A stretch of 64,000 nucleotides of DNA from Watersipora subatra. Its lineage: Eukaryota > Bryozoa > Gymnolaemata > Cheilostomatida > Watersiporidae. Positions 29,001 through 37,821 of the stretch are shown in pieces. Positions within the stretch are counted from its first letter, which is position 1. Each line of letters begins with the position of its first letter. A program made the position numbers and the translations under genes. Below the pieces are notes generated by a model. The model was not told where the DNA came from. It worked only from the letters and a program-made list of their open reading frames with translations, and searched no databases. The DNA lies in contig NC_088708.1 in assembly GCF_963576615.1 (NCBI RefSeq), positions 2,108,001-2,172,000 on the forward strand, given 5' to 3'.

Positions 29001-32000
29001 CATCTCACAGTGTGGGAAAAGCAGTAAATTATTGTTAATTTTTATTACCAAACATGGAGTTGTATGAAAATGTTTCTTTACATTAAAATACTATAGTAAA
29101 TAAACAGAACAAATGTCGCTCTCACAAATAAAGATACGAGGAAGCCTGCAAGTACCTACTAAGTTCTCCTCATGCAGAGCAGCAGTCCAGAGGGGCAACA
29201 AGTGCAGTATCTCACTAAAGTAGTTCTGGAGGGTATTAGAAAATCTACAAGAAAATGGAAAGAATAAAAAGGAAAAACAATGCATAGGCAATGTTTATTA
29301 CTATAATGTGTGTGCGTGCGCAGGCGTGTGTGTTTATACGTAGGCGTGTGTGTGTACATGTCACAGAAAATTATTAAACATCGATAAAATATTACTACAA
29401 CAGTGTATTATTATAATTCCACTATATCATTACGGCATAGTGGAATTAAATTGAAATAGAGAAAAAGGTAAAGAACATAATAAATATGAACACCAAAGGA
29501 CACAAGAAATAGAGAAGAGAAGGTGAGAGAGGAAGAGCCAAGAAGTAAGAAAGGAGCAGCAAGACAAAGCATAAACAATTGATGAGGTGTGAACAGGAGG
29601 TTAAATAAGCTGTTGACCTACCTGCTGGGCTGATTTTTGGTGAGAGCAGCGATGAGTGTGTCAACCGCTGACTCAAAGAGATTCTCATTATGAAGGCATT
29701 TAAAGGCTTTGTTCACTAGCACACCCATCTTATCAATCCTCACTCCAAACTCTATCCAGCTCGACATACAACTAAATATTACATTAGTGCAAGACAGTAT
29801 AAAATATTACATTAGTGCAAGACAGTATATAATATTACATTAGTGCAAGACAGTATATAATATTACATTAGTGACAGTATATAATATTACATTAGTGCAA
29901 GACAGTATATAATATTACATTAGTGACAGTATATAATATTACATTAGTGCAAGACAGTATATAATATTACATTAGTGCAAGACAGTATATAATATTACAT
30001 TAGTGCAAGACAGTATATAATATTACATTAGTGCAAGACAGTATATAATATTACATTAGTGCAAGACAGTATATAATATTACATTAGTGCAAGACAGTAT
30101 ATAATATTACATTAGTGACAGTATATAATATTACATTAGTGACAGTATATAATATTACATTAGTGCAAGACAGTATATAATATTACATTAGTGCAAGACA
30201 GTATATAATATTACATTAGTGCAAGACAGTATATAATATTACATTAGTGCAAGACAGTATATAATATTACATTAGTGCAAGACAGTATATAATATTACAT
30301 TAGTGCAAGACAGTATATAATATTACATTAGTGACAGTATATAATATTACATTAGTGCAAGACAGTATATAATATTACATTAGTGACAGTATATAATATT
30401 ACATTAGTGCAAGACAGTATATAATATTACATTAGTGCAAGACAGTATATAATATTACATTAGTGCAAGACAGTATGTAATATTACATTAGTGCAAGACA
30501 GTATATAATATTACATTAGTGCAAGACAGTATATAATATTACATTAGTGCAAGACAGTATATAATATTACATTAGTGCAAGACAGTATATAATATTACAT
30601 TAGTGCAAGACAGTATATAATATTACATTAGTGCAAGACAGTATATAATATAAGACAGTATATAATATAAGACAGTATATAATATAAGACAGTATATAAT
30701 ATAAGACAGTATATAATATAAGACAGTATATAATATAAGACAGTATATAATATACATAAGTTGTTGGATGCCATGTAATGAGCTTCACCTTAATAATGCC
30801 AACCTTACCGATGGTTTTCCTTGACAAACCTTAACAATGCATTTTATGAGAATATACAGACTATGGTGATCATATAACTAACATAAAATCGCAGCGACTG
30901 TAGAACAGAGCACATCTGGAGACTCTTCACCAGATATTATAACTTACCTCATTATCACTAGTTACGAGTCCCTATCATAACAAACGAATCATTCCGATCA
31001 AGTTGATCGAAAGTAACAATGCAGTACATTTATGTGTTGAAAGAAATTCGCTATAAACAAATGTGTAGCGATGTCAACTTTGCTACTCAGAATTCCAAAA
31101 GGACGCAAGAGAATTTCTACGATAAAATTACGTTTCATTAAATATCGTTATTCAGATAATAGCCATATCTAAAAAAGTGATAACGTAATTTGCTATCTGA
31201 GAAGTGGTACAACCTAGTCTCGCAAAAACAAACCTATTATAAAGAATGTGTGAAGAGATATGCAAGACACAACCTAGTAAAAATATTAGGTAGAACTGCG
31301 CAGTATAACATGTATGTATAACTGTAACATGCGCACTGCTAATCTACAATGAGAATAAAAGCTTATTTTTATACAAGAAACTGTTAAAATTTATGGGTGA
31401 GAACATGCTTGTGGAGTTTTAGCGGTCATTCAAGAACCTCATCTTGCCTCTCATGTCCAAGAGTCGTACACAGTCAAGCAGAAATCGGCCACAACACACT
31501 TCTCATGTTTTTTAATCATGCACTTACAGCCGATATTAATCGATCTCAATATAGACATGCCATATCAGTGCTACACCACCATATGAACAGGTAGTAATGA
31601 ATATTTGGAGTGAATTACCGTAGGGCGCTGTCTTGAACAGCATGCGGTACAGCTTCCTCAAGGAGAGCGGATAATACAGTGTGTATCTCATCAAAGCCTT
31701 CCATTAGCTTGTGATGAACATCAGCAGTGCGAGCGGAGTTGACGCCGAAGTTAGCAGCCTTATACTGATCAGCAAGACCCGTAAATATATCTAGCAAGAG
31801 TCGACATCTAACCTCTTGCTGCCGTGAAATAATACAAGTGGGCTATTACTGCTGCTCAGTGGTAGTGACTAACACAATTATCCTATTGTATATCACCTAG
31901 TTATCATATAGTCATCACTAATATATGATAACAAGGTGAGTCATCACTATTATATGATAACAAGGTGAGTCATCACTATTATATGATAACTAGGGGAGCC

Positions 32001-35000
32001 ATCACTACTATATGATAACAAGGTGAGTCATCACTACTGTATGATAACAAGGTGAGTCATCACTACTGTATGATAACAAGGTGAGTCATCACTACTATAT
32101 GATAACAAGGTGAGTCATCACTATTATATGATAACTAGGGGAGCCATCACTACTGTATGATAACAAGGTGAGTCATCACTACTATATGATAACTAGGTGA
32201 GTCATAACTACTATATGATAACTAGGTGAGTCATCACTATTATATGACAACTAGGTGAGTCATCACTACTATATGACAACTAGGTGAGTCATCACTATTA
32301 TATGATAACAAGGTGAGTCATCACTACTATATGATAACTAGGTGAGTCATCACTATTATATGATAACAAGGTGAGTCATCACTACTATATGATAACTAGG
32401 TGAGTCATCACTGCTATATGATAACAAGGTGAGTCATCACTATTATATGATAACTAGGTGAGTCATCACTACTATATGATAACTAGGTGAGTCATCACTA
32501 CTGTATGATAACAAGGTGAGTCATCACTACTGTATGATAACAAGGTGAGTCATCACTACTATATGATAACTAGGTGAGTCATCACTACTGTATGATAACA
32601 AGGTGAGTCATCACTACTATATGATAACTAGGTGAGTCATAACTACTATATGATAACTAGGTGAGTCATCACTATTATATGACAACTAGGTGAGTCATCA
32701 CTACTATATGATAACTAGGTGAGTCATCACTACTATATGATAACTAGGTGAGTCATCACTACTGTATGATAACAAGGTGAGTCATCACTACCGTATGATA
32801 ACAAGGTGAGTCATCACTACTATATGATAACTAGGTGAGTCATCACTACTGTATGATAACAAGGTGAGTCATCACTACTATATGATAACTAGGTGAGTCA
32901 TAACTACTATATGATAACTAGGTGAGTCATCACTATTATATGACAACTAGGTGAGTCATCACTACTATATGATAACTAGGTGAGTCATCACTACTATATG
33001 ATAACTAGGTGAGTCATAACTACTATATGATAACTAGGTGAGTCATCACTATTATATGATAACAAGGTGAGTCATCACTACTATATGATAACTAGGTGAG
33101 TCATCACTATTATATGATAACAAGGTGAGTCATCACTACTATATGATAACTAGGTGAGTCATCACTGCTATATGATAACTAGGTGAGTCATAACTAATAT
33201 ATGATAACAAGGTGAGTCATCACTAATATATGATAACTAGGTGAGTCATCACTAATATATGATAACTAGGTGAGTCATCACTATTATATGATAACAAGGT
33301 GAGTCATCACTACTATATGATAACTAGGTGAGTCATCACTGCTATATGATAACTAGGTGAGTCATAACTAATATATGATAACAAGGTGAGTCATCACTAA
33401 TATATGATAACTAGGTGAGTCATCACTAATATATGATAACTAGGTGAGTCATCACTATTATATGATAACAAGGTGAGTCATCACTACTATATGATAACTA
33501 GGTGAGTCATCACTGCTATATGATAACTAGGTGAGTCATAACTAATATATGATAACAAGGTGAGTCATCACTAATATATGATAACTAGGTGAGTCATAAC
33601 TAATATATGATAACAAGGTGAGTCATCACTATTATATGATAACTAGGTGAGTCATCATTAACATACCTCTGTGTATCTAAAAACTGTATCAACTAAAATG
33701 ATGCAAAATTGCATGCCTTATTCGCTGTTAAACACTCATTTAAATATTAAGTATTGTATGCAAGAGATCAGCCGAAAGAACATGATTTAATAAGCGTGCC
33801 ACATACAGGAATGTCAGTAAAGTTTTGAAAAGTTGCTGTAACTTCAGAAATGGCAGTGGGCCATTCCTCTACTAGCATATGCATCATGAGACCAGCCATG
33901 GCAAGACATAGCTTGTTGGCAATCAGCCTGTCTTGAGGGGATACTCCGAAAAGCAAGACTTTTTCCATAACTTTTGTTCGAAGCTCATCCGCTTTGCCAT
34001 TTGGCACTTCAAACCTTAAAAACACAATGGCATACTAATGGCAGCACTTTGGTACATTGGCACTTTTATCGCTACTATTTGAAAATGAAGGTTTTCAGTC
34101 TCAGTCTATATTTTACAAAGCCTAATGAAGATTTCAAGCGTAGCAGATATACCCTGGGTATAATGTGAAAAACAAGAGGTGCATGAGATAGCCGTAGAAG
34201 CAATGAATTATGAAGTATGACTCATAACATATCATACATGTGCTGTGATAATACTTAGCGAGTATTTTATGCATCCCATCAATACTCCGCTTACCATCAC
34301 ATCTACATAAAATTTTTTAGACAAATGCTGTAAAATTTGAGTTGACAATTGTCTCATGATACAAAGATTACAGTTTTCTAAACAAGAAAAAAGTTGGCAA
34401 AAATGAAAAATGAAACATAAAATATAAATTAAGTTGATATAACAATATCTAGACTAATTTGAGTAGACCACAGCGTGCTTTTTCAGCGCTCACTCATTTC
34501 AGAGCACTTCTTCCATGTCAATGGCTCCAAGATAAAGTAAAATTAAAACACCCCTTTTAATGAATTCTACATGATTTTATTTTTACCTATAATTGTTTTG
34601 TAATTAGTCTGGTATAATGCATCTATTTTAATGCTACACGCGATTACTTGAAGTATGTACCATTCAACATATGACAGTGTCAAAATGCTAAGAAATTATC
34701 TCTTGGAAATAACTTTGCATGTCAAAACTCGACAGCAGTTCACTAAGAGCTGTTGAAAGGACTGTGTATTGACCTCGCACCTACCACAACACTAATGGTT
34801 TTAAATGCTTACCAATGTTTTAACACTTTAAGTTGAAGTGTGGTCGCGCCAAAGAACTGCACCTCCTGACTCTAAAAAGACAGACGACAGTACCACTCAA
34901 AATGAACCATTAAACATGTTCATATTGTTTAAGAAAATTGCTGTAAAACTTTAAAACTGTACATAATAATAATCTTATGTGATTTCCCCACCTTATCCTT

Positions 35001-35369
35001 GGAAATAAGCTGCCAACAAAACTCCCATGCGGACGGAGAATTTTGGATACTTGACAGCCATTTATGAGCCCTTTCCCTACCATCATTGGTATGGTAGAAC
35101 TCCCGAATTGCCTACAGTTTTGTATTACAAATATTTTTTATTGCAAAGTGTAGGAGAAACCAAAAATATCACAATACGCATATAACGCTACGATGTCTAC
35201 AGAATCATAAGGGTTTAAAATTCAATCAATGTTCCTAAACTTTGTCTATTTGTTCCACAGCACAGCCAGATCCAAATGTCATGTCCTTAAACACTTTTGC
35301 AAAGCAGATTTAGTAAGCAATCATCTGAAAACCAACCTCTTCAATTCTATCTACACTGATGCTTTCCAT
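7930..35369 (-). CDS. IPO13: importin-13 (karyopherin beta family), complete, 21 exons
   Basis: Nuclear transport receptor of the importin-beta superfamily. Known family members bind Ran-GTP, import cargo such as UBC9 and the MAGOH-Y14 dimer, and export eIF1A. Exons on the minus strand: 35337-35369, 34992-35111, 34813-34871, 33807-34014, 31619-31818, 29622-29771, 29160-29244, 28845-28973, 28670-28750, 27773-27961, 27381-27534, 27130-27276, 25347-25558, 23990-24220, 23394-23474, 22924-23061, 20675-20771, 20292-20411, 11776-11924, 9904-10085, 7930-8047. They sum to 2883 bases (960 codons plus stop); every intron is GT-AG and every phase agrees. The vertebrate protein has about 963 residues, so the gene looks whole. 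The N-terminal importin region is about residues 12-75; the rest should form HEAT repeats. Hallmarks seen include EEKEQFRCYRQDISDTV, FPEAPTMKASC and the C-terminal RERSNKRRLK. Nine introns carry minisatellites. No cDNA evidence was available. Confidence 0.95.
8168..9876. repeat. 28-30-bp minisatellite in IPO13 intron 20, about 58 copies
   Basis: The unit core is GAGTCAGTTATATATACTAG, followed by ATTAGACAT plus one or two G. Length variants (GACATGAGTC, GACATGGAGTC, GACATCGAGTC) alternate. A multi-unit block starting TTGGATATGAG recurs at about 8197, 8436 and 8795, so higher-order duplications exist. The array fills about 92% of the 1.86-kb intron and ends within about 30 bp of the exon 20 donor. 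Confidence 0.93.
9904..10085 (-). CDS. IPO13: IPO13 exon 20
   Basis: Residues 862-922. Starts SIGGASPRANV (vertebrate AIGGQASRSL), then IFLAMN. Ends SQFIKDVLR at a GTGAGT donor. It is flanked on both sides by introns dominated by 30-bp minisatellites. Confidence 0.92.
10224..11153. repeat. 30-bp minisatellite in IPO13 intron 19, 31 copies
   Basis: The core is CAGATATACAGGTACGAATT followed by AGGACAGGCC. The copies are very uniform, with only scattered single changes, so the array is young or well homogenised. The period is a multiple of three, leaving a long open frame on the plus strand that I do not count as a gene. Confidence 0.95.
11776..11924 (-). CDS. IPO13: IPO13 exon 19
   Basis: Residues 812-861. 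SFPEAPTMKASCSFLAEIL is nearly identical to the vertebrate FPEAPTVKASCGFFTELL block. I place the donor at GTTTGT after AAG; reading on would stop after three more residues. Confidence 0.94.
12968..15226. repeat. 22-bp minisatellite in IPO13 intron 18, about 100 copies
   Basis: Core CATCAATGGAATCAATGATG. Variants in the last bases (GTACAT, GTCCAT, GTTCAT, and AACAATG or AACGATG for AATGATG) are interspersed. A longer form containing GTACGTGTAC recurs at intervals, so blocks of several units were duplicated. It is the largest array in the window. Confidence 0.95.
15300..16090. other. IPO13 intron 18, unique AT-rich sequence
   Basis: Strand-skewed: the plus strand is rich in A and G and poor in C from about 15400 to 15960. 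This leaves a 170-codon open frame on the minus strand made mostly of Tyr, Phe, Ser and Thr. No recognisable domain. Confidence 0.4.
16100..16372. repeat. large imperfect inverted repeat (foldback) in IPO13 intron 18
   Basis: The arm from about 16100 to 16232 pairs with about 16267 to 16372. The best segment reads AGTTCATATTGGAAAAAGTT, followed by GTTACAACGGTAAAATATTGAGA. The arms share about 80% identity by eye, with small gaps, around a loop of about 35 bases. It may be a foldback transposon remnant; no ends or target duplication were found. Confidence 0.75.
18882..18945 (+). repeat. tRNA-like fragment, possible SINE head
   Basis: Contains GAGTTCAAATCCAG, close to a Pol III B box, with a weak A-box-like stretch about 40 bases upstream. 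No full cloverleaf can be drawn, so it is likely a tRNA-derived SINE remnant, not a working tRNA. Confidence 0.4.
19075..19144. repeat. hairpin with GC-rich inner arms
   Basis: GATATACAGCC (19075-19085) pairs perfectly with GGCTGTATATC (19134-19144). Inside, CCCGCCC can pair with GGGCGGG. This is the most GC-rich spot of the nested element. Confidence 0.65.
20292..20411 (-). CDS. IPO13: IPO13 exon 18
   Basis: Residues 772-812, ARNRTDLLESYMNLCSQM onward, aligning with HPDIVDSFMQLLAQAL. Donor GTAAGG. The next intron is 8.4 kb, the longest in the gene. Confidence 0.92.
20675..20771 (-). CDS. IPO13: IPO13 exon 17
   Basis: Residues 740-772, LVLMFNKDAITFDLVKN onward. Acceptor TTTCAG, donor GTAAGT after one base of a Glu codon. 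Confidence 0.9.
21118..21617. repeat. ~63-bp tandem repeat in IPO13 intron 16, 8 copies
   Basis: Core ACATACTGGGTGGAGTGGGC, then a variable middle, ending near CATTGTTGTAACTGAG. Copies differ mainly at the junction (GAACATAC, AAACATAC, GAACAAAC). Confidence 0.92.
21913..22260. repeat. 15-bp minisatellite in IPO13 intron 16, about 23 copies
   Basis: Unit CTCTACCACTGGACC, with the middle varying between CCCCTG, CCACTG, CCATTG and CCACTA. The period of 15 leaves three overlapping open frames of low complexity; none is credible as a gene. Confidence 0.93.
22848..22905. repeat. 22-bp tandem repeat just past the exon 16 donor, ~2.5 copies
   Basis: Unit core TAGTGTACATGTAGTATACG, itself partly palindromic (GTACATGTAC-like, GTATACGCG). 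Confidence 0.85.
22924..23061 (-). CDS. IPO13: IPO13 exon 16
   Basis: Residues 694-739. KKSLNSLLDDFKEIIRDVC matches EKSVKTLLDDFAPMVPQLC. Donor GTTCTC, phase 0. Confidence 0.93.
23394..23474 (-). CDS. IPO13: IPO13 exon 15
   Basis: Residues 667-693. LLNTILSNWVSDSNIVE matches LIQKVLSKWLNDAQVVE. Donor GTGGGT. Confidence 0.93.
23591..23990. repeat. 80-bp tandem repeat starting at the exon 14 donor, 5 copies
   Basis: Five units of exactly 80 bp (starts 23591, 23671, 23751, 23831, 23911) fill about 78% of the 515-bp intron 14. The core is AGACAGTAGCCATCTTTAGA. The last unit ends at 23990, the final base of exon 14, so in transcription order each unit begins at the 5' splice site. The real donor reads GTAAGTATTG; the other four copies have ACAAGTATTG at the same place. 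Confidence 0.95.
23990..24220 (-). CDS. IPO13: IPO13 exon 14
   Basis: Residues 590-666. LISCVGYVLSGLGNDQI matches MQALGFLLSALQVEEI. A short alanine run (VAAAAAP) lies mid-exon. The donor GTAAGT coincides with the edge of an 80-bp tandem repeat. Confidence 0.93.
24293..25290. repeat. 32-bp minisatellite in IPO13 intron 13, about 31 copies
   Basis: Core TGAGTCATATGACTACTAAC, followed by a six-base box that switches among CACGTG, CATATG and CATGTG. Each unit thus carries the AP-1-type heptamer TGAGTCA, the palindrome AGTCATATGACT and an E-box-like hexamer. It fills about 89% of the intron. Confidence 0.94.
25347..25558 (-). CDS. IPO13: IPO13 exon 13
   Basis: Residues 519-589. GAFSEHYVGKPHLLSVVFP aligns with GALSEWLADHPVMINSVLP. 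Donor GTGAGT, phase 0. Confidence 0.95.
26237..26480. repeat. 45-bp tandem repeat in IPO13 intron 12, about 5 copies
   Basis: Core ACTGACTACAGTCTGTAAGT, then ATAAGTTACTTACTGTAC. The tail is partly self-complementary (GTAAGTA...TTACTTAC). A short open frame with a 15-residue period results. Confidence 0.9.
26480..26915 (-). repeat. interspersed repeat copy (family with CAGTAGATGCTCCTA end)
   Basis: Read on the minus strand it starts GGTACAGTAGATGCTCCTAC at about 26905 and runs to a TTTTTGCAGCATAGACCTCG-type segment. Similar sequence lies at 42.75-43.1 kb and 57.22-57.5 kb. The class is unknown; no frame or target duplication was seen. Confidence 0.6.
27130..27276 (-). CDS. IPO13: IPO13 exon 12
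   Basis: Residues 470-519, ending TTVLQVIG. The donor GTGCGA is weak, but the phase and the conserved IGA junction with exon 13 support it. Confidence 0.88.
27381..27534 (-). CDS. IPO13: IPO13 exon 11
   Basis: Residues 419-470. KWQDVECVLYIVSNIPE corresponds to the WQHTEALLYGFQSIAE block. Donor GTAAGC after one base of a Thr codon. Confidence 0.93.
27773..27961 (-). CDS. IPO13: IPO13 exon 10
   Basis: Residues 356-418. GEEKEQFRCYRQDISDTV is one of the most conserved IPO13 stretches. Acceptor CACCAG, donor GTATGT, phase 0 at both ends. Confidence 0.96.
27962..28669. other. IPO13 intron 9, nothing recognised
   Basis: Unique AT-rich sequence. A 98-codon plus-strand frame here is the antisense of exon 9 and its flanks. 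Confidence 0.5.
28670..28750 (-). CDS. IPO13: IPO13 exon 9
   Basis: Residues 329-355. PTDETLSDLPFGFWYILQ aligns with the family's PVNE...LTFWYTLQ block. Acceptor GACAG, donor GTAGGT. Confidence 0.93.
28845..28973 (-). CDS. IPO13: IPO13 exon 8
   Basis: Residues 286-328, DWCRDISRLVVNFAEENVD onward, aligning with the GICRIAVALGENHS block. Donor GTAAGT. Confidence 0.93.
29160..29244 (-). CDS. IPO13: IPO13 exon 7
   Basis: Residues 257-285, FSNTLQNYFSEILHLLPLW onward. Acceptor TTGTAG, donor GTAGGT. Confidence 0.92.
29622..29771 (-). CDS. IPO13: IPO13 exon 6
   Basis: Residues 207-257. CMSSWIEFGV matches CFSSWVQLEV of vertebrate IPO13. The acceptor TATTTAG sits directly against a 28-bp minisatellite. 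Confidence 0.93.
29774..30755. repeat. 28-bp minisatellite in IPO13 intron 5, decaying to a 17-bp unit
   Basis: About 32 units with core ACATTAGTGCAAGACAGTAT and a TATAATATT tail. A 24-bp variant lacks CAAG. From about 30645 the unit shortens to AAGACAGTATATAATAT (17 bp, about 7 copies). The array abuts the exon 6 acceptor. On the transcribed strand each unit reads CACTAATG, which resembles a branch site. Confidence 0.94.
30760..31618. other. IPO13 intron 5, unique part
   Basis: No gene, element or repeat recognised between the minisatellite and exon 5. Confidence 0.45.
31619..31818 (-). CDS. IPO13: IPO13 exon 5
   Basis: Residues 141-207. Starts QEVRCRLLLDIFTGLADQY after a GGCAG acceptor; ends after CG of an Arg codon at a GTAATT donor. 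Confidence 0.92.
31886..33658. repeat. 29-bp minisatellite in IPO13 intron 4, about 61 copies
   Basis: Core GGTGAGTCATCACTACTATA, then TGATAACTA or TGATAACAA. Each unit contains TGAGTCA. On the plus strand, antisense to IPO13, it also contains a strong donor-like AAGGTGAGT. Multi-unit blocks recur (for example around 33200-33600), indicating stepwise segment duplication. It fills about 89% of the intron. Confidence 0.95.
33807..34014 (-). CDS. IPO13: IPO13 exon 4
   Basis: Residues 71-140. ANKLCLAMAGLMMHML corresponds to the TRLCVALASLALSMM helix of the vertebrate protein. The donor is GTATGT, phase 0. The following intron is almost entirely a 29-bp minisatellite. Confidence 0.93.
34015..34812. 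other. IPO13 intron 3, nothing recognised
   Basis: AT-rich, with no repeat array or element identified. Confidence 0.45.
34813..34871 (-). CDS. IPO13: IPO13 exon 3
   Basis: Residues 52-71. The core VQFFGATTLQLKV aligns with the FGASALHIKI block of vertebrate IPO13. It ends after two bases of a Trp codon that exon 4 completes. Confidence 0.93.
34992..35111 (-). CDS. IPO13: IPO13 exon 2
   Basis: Residues 12-51. AHKWLSSIQNSPSAWEFCWQ matches the importin-beta N-terminal (Ran-binding) region of IPO13. Acceptor CTGTAG, donor GTGGGG. Confidence 0.93.
35337..35369 (-). CDS. IPO13: IPO13 exon 1 (start codon)
   Basis: Encodes residues 1-11, MESISVDRIEE. The start lies in a strong Kozak context, GCCAGCCATGG. 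The donor is GTTGGT and the exon ends in phase 0. It joins exon 2 to give the family's N-terminal helix. Confidence 0.88.
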
Positions 35370-36240
35370 GGCTGGCGTAAATTGAAATCTGCTGATGAAA
35401 TTAGCTCCAGCTAACCATTATCTTCTTGGATAAAACTTCCAGACTGTACTCAAATTCAACCTAGAACCAAATAAAGGTTTTTATGTTCTTTGCCCTTTCA
35501 GGTAATTAACCAAAAACGCATTACACAATGACTCAATTATTGACAATCTAGAAATCTGTCACTTGATGCTGAATAGTCGGAATTATATTGAGTTATTAAT
35601 AGTAAATTATTCGAAATGATTACCCGAAGAACTTTTATTCTATACATACTACATGGCTGGTATTCTTATTTACATAGTTAAACAGGACTACATCACTGTT
35701 TGTGATACGAGTAATATTGCTTTTTTTATTGCTTTTTGTTATTAGGTTATTTCAAACTCCAATTAGAGACTTTAATATCCCAGCTGTCGCATGCTTAATT
35801 GGCTCATCTGCCTGTTGGTTAACTAGGTAGACTTAATTACTTTTGTCACAATTAATAAATTTGCCATGGCACATAAAGCTGAGATATCGTTTTTGCAGCA
35901 GTACCATAATGCTCACTGACCTATCATAGCTACTTAAATGAATTCTAAAGCCTTCAAAAATTTTACCAAGTTTGACCAAGTACTCTTTGCGTGTAATAAT
36001 GTTTCGTCACTCAAAGTGAATTACATACACTTTGATATGTAAAATTGATGACGTGTACAATATGCAACATTTCTTATCTGCTGTATAAAGTTTTTTACTT
36101 CAGTTTTGATTCGTTACGCATTCTTAGACACCCAGGACTTTAGTGGAACAATTTAGCAGTATTCTACACTACCGATATGTGGCCACAACAGCATTTTTAC
36201 AGAAACCCTCTTGTCTATGTTTCTGTCTTGTCTCCCACCA
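35370..36240. other. IPO13 5' flank
   Basis: Presumed promoter and 5' untranslated region of IPO13 (minus strand). No CpG-rich stretch or TATA box could be assigned with confidence. Confidence 0.35.
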
Positions 36241-36319
36241 CACTTTTATTATAAAATCGCAATATTAACTAGTGTTCTTCGACATTGTGTTTATATCGAT
36301 GAAAATGGCATATGTGTAC

Positions 36320-36980
36320 ATTCTGAAAAGGCAAGCACACGTTTAGATTTCCTAACACCTGTAAACAAACGGGAGCTCAGGCGGTTCTTTGGTATCGTAA
36401 ATTATTTGCACAAGTTCTTACAGTTATTTGCTGAGTTAACAAACCAGTGTCGCCAGTCACTGGTTAATGACAGTACACGGATTTGGAACTCGAAAAAGCC
36501 AAGCAATTTCAGCTTTCAAAAGAAATTTTACCATGATGCCTACACTCAGCCCTTTTGCAGCTCGAAAAACCATGATCAGTATAGGTGCTTCTTCTTATGG
36601 TCTTGGAGTAGCTTTACTGCAATGTATTGATTGGCGACCTATCACACATGCCTCTTGAGTCATGTCCCGGACAGAAAAGAGACGCGTAAATTGAGAAAGC
36701 ACTGGCAATCTGTTGGGCTTGTGATAAATTTTTTTACTATATATCAGGCATGAAAATTCTCATCAAAATGGACCACAAACCCTTGTTGGTGCTGATAGAG
36801 ACTAAGGAGCTATCAAATCTTCGAATCAGAGTTCAGCAATTCCATCTGAAGATAATAGTCTGCACATACCAAATAGTATACACTCCAAGAAGCAAGTTGG
36901 TTCTAGCTGATGCACTGTCACATTCTCTTGTTGTCAATTGCAAAGATGAGAATATGACGTGTCAGTCGCTTATACCCTTG
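36320..36980 (+). pseudogene. Ty3/gypsy-like retrotransposon pol remnant, RT end and RNase H
   Basis: Pieces in shifting frames match Ty3/gypsy pol in order. The reverse transcriptase end is NKRELRRFFGIVNYLHKF (about 36365-36420). The RNase H core is SIGASSYGLGVALLQ (about 36580-36630), and its later part has MDHKPLLVLIETKELSNLRI and VLADALS (about 36765-36915). Frameshifts separate the pieces and the upstream gag, protease and catalytic RT parts are not seen, so this is a dead copy. The rest continues at 41056 beyond an inserted DNA transposon. Confidence 0.82.
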
Positions 36981-37618
36981 GAATTGATTGACTTGCAACA
37001 AATATCACATTACAGTTATTTGGTATCAAAAGATTCGCCATGTCTTACTCTGTTGTGTAGTAGGTGCCAAATATGTGGGAATGTGATTAAAAGCTCTTAA
37101 AAGCTCAAAAACGAACAGAAAATCGCAGCGACACGAGACTGCCCTAGTTTGGATTCGTTTTCCAAAACGGCTAAAATGTGACGTATGTGTGGGAGATGGT
37201 TTATGTTTACACTTTCATGCATCCTTATTCGTCGAACTATTTTCACAAATATACTTCACGCTTGCGATAAAGACCATGTCTATTGTTCTTACGCGTCTAT
37301 TTTATCGGCATCGTAATGCTGCAACTTTGAGCACTGATATCTCAAAACATAGCATAAAAATATGTTTAATTTTTTAAACTTAGCTTGAACGATTGCATAT
37401 CATCCTCTGATAAAAATGATGAGCCTTTTGGTCTGCTATGATGGTCGAAAAATGCTGTAGAAGTTGTTCGCGCCATATGGCGGGAACTGTAAGTCACATG
37501 ATCAGATAATGTTAGTTTCAGTTCAAGTTTGATCTATCGCAAATAACAGATACGCTTTCTCGTATTAAACTTGTTAATTTCAATTCGTCAAAATCTCTAA
37601 CGCGCCACATCGTGTTTG

Positions 37619-37821
37619 TGCAGCTGGCAAGCTGAGAAGCACCTTTTTTCTTGGCCAAGAGCAGAGAAAAGACCAGACCTTCACCGGGCGTGGAGCAACT
37701 GGGTGAAGCTGGATGTGATAAACTTTATTTATTCGCCTGCTTACTCTTACCTTTGTTTTCGCCATTTCAAAGACGACATGTTTTCTAACCTGTTTGCATA
37801 CTCCACATGCCACCAAAGCAC
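37619..37821 (+). pseudogene. THAP zinc-finger exon of transposase
   Basis: Frame with CSWQAEKHLFSWPRAEKRP, then RAWSNWV, and LCFRHFKDDMF. This is the THAP pattern (HxF-P, a Trp core, C-x2-H before F). The second Cys of the N-terminal C-x2-4-C pair is not visible, so zinc binding may be lost. It ends at a GTGAGT donor. THAP domains bind transposon ends in several DNA transposon families. The exon start is uncertain. Confidence 0.6.
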
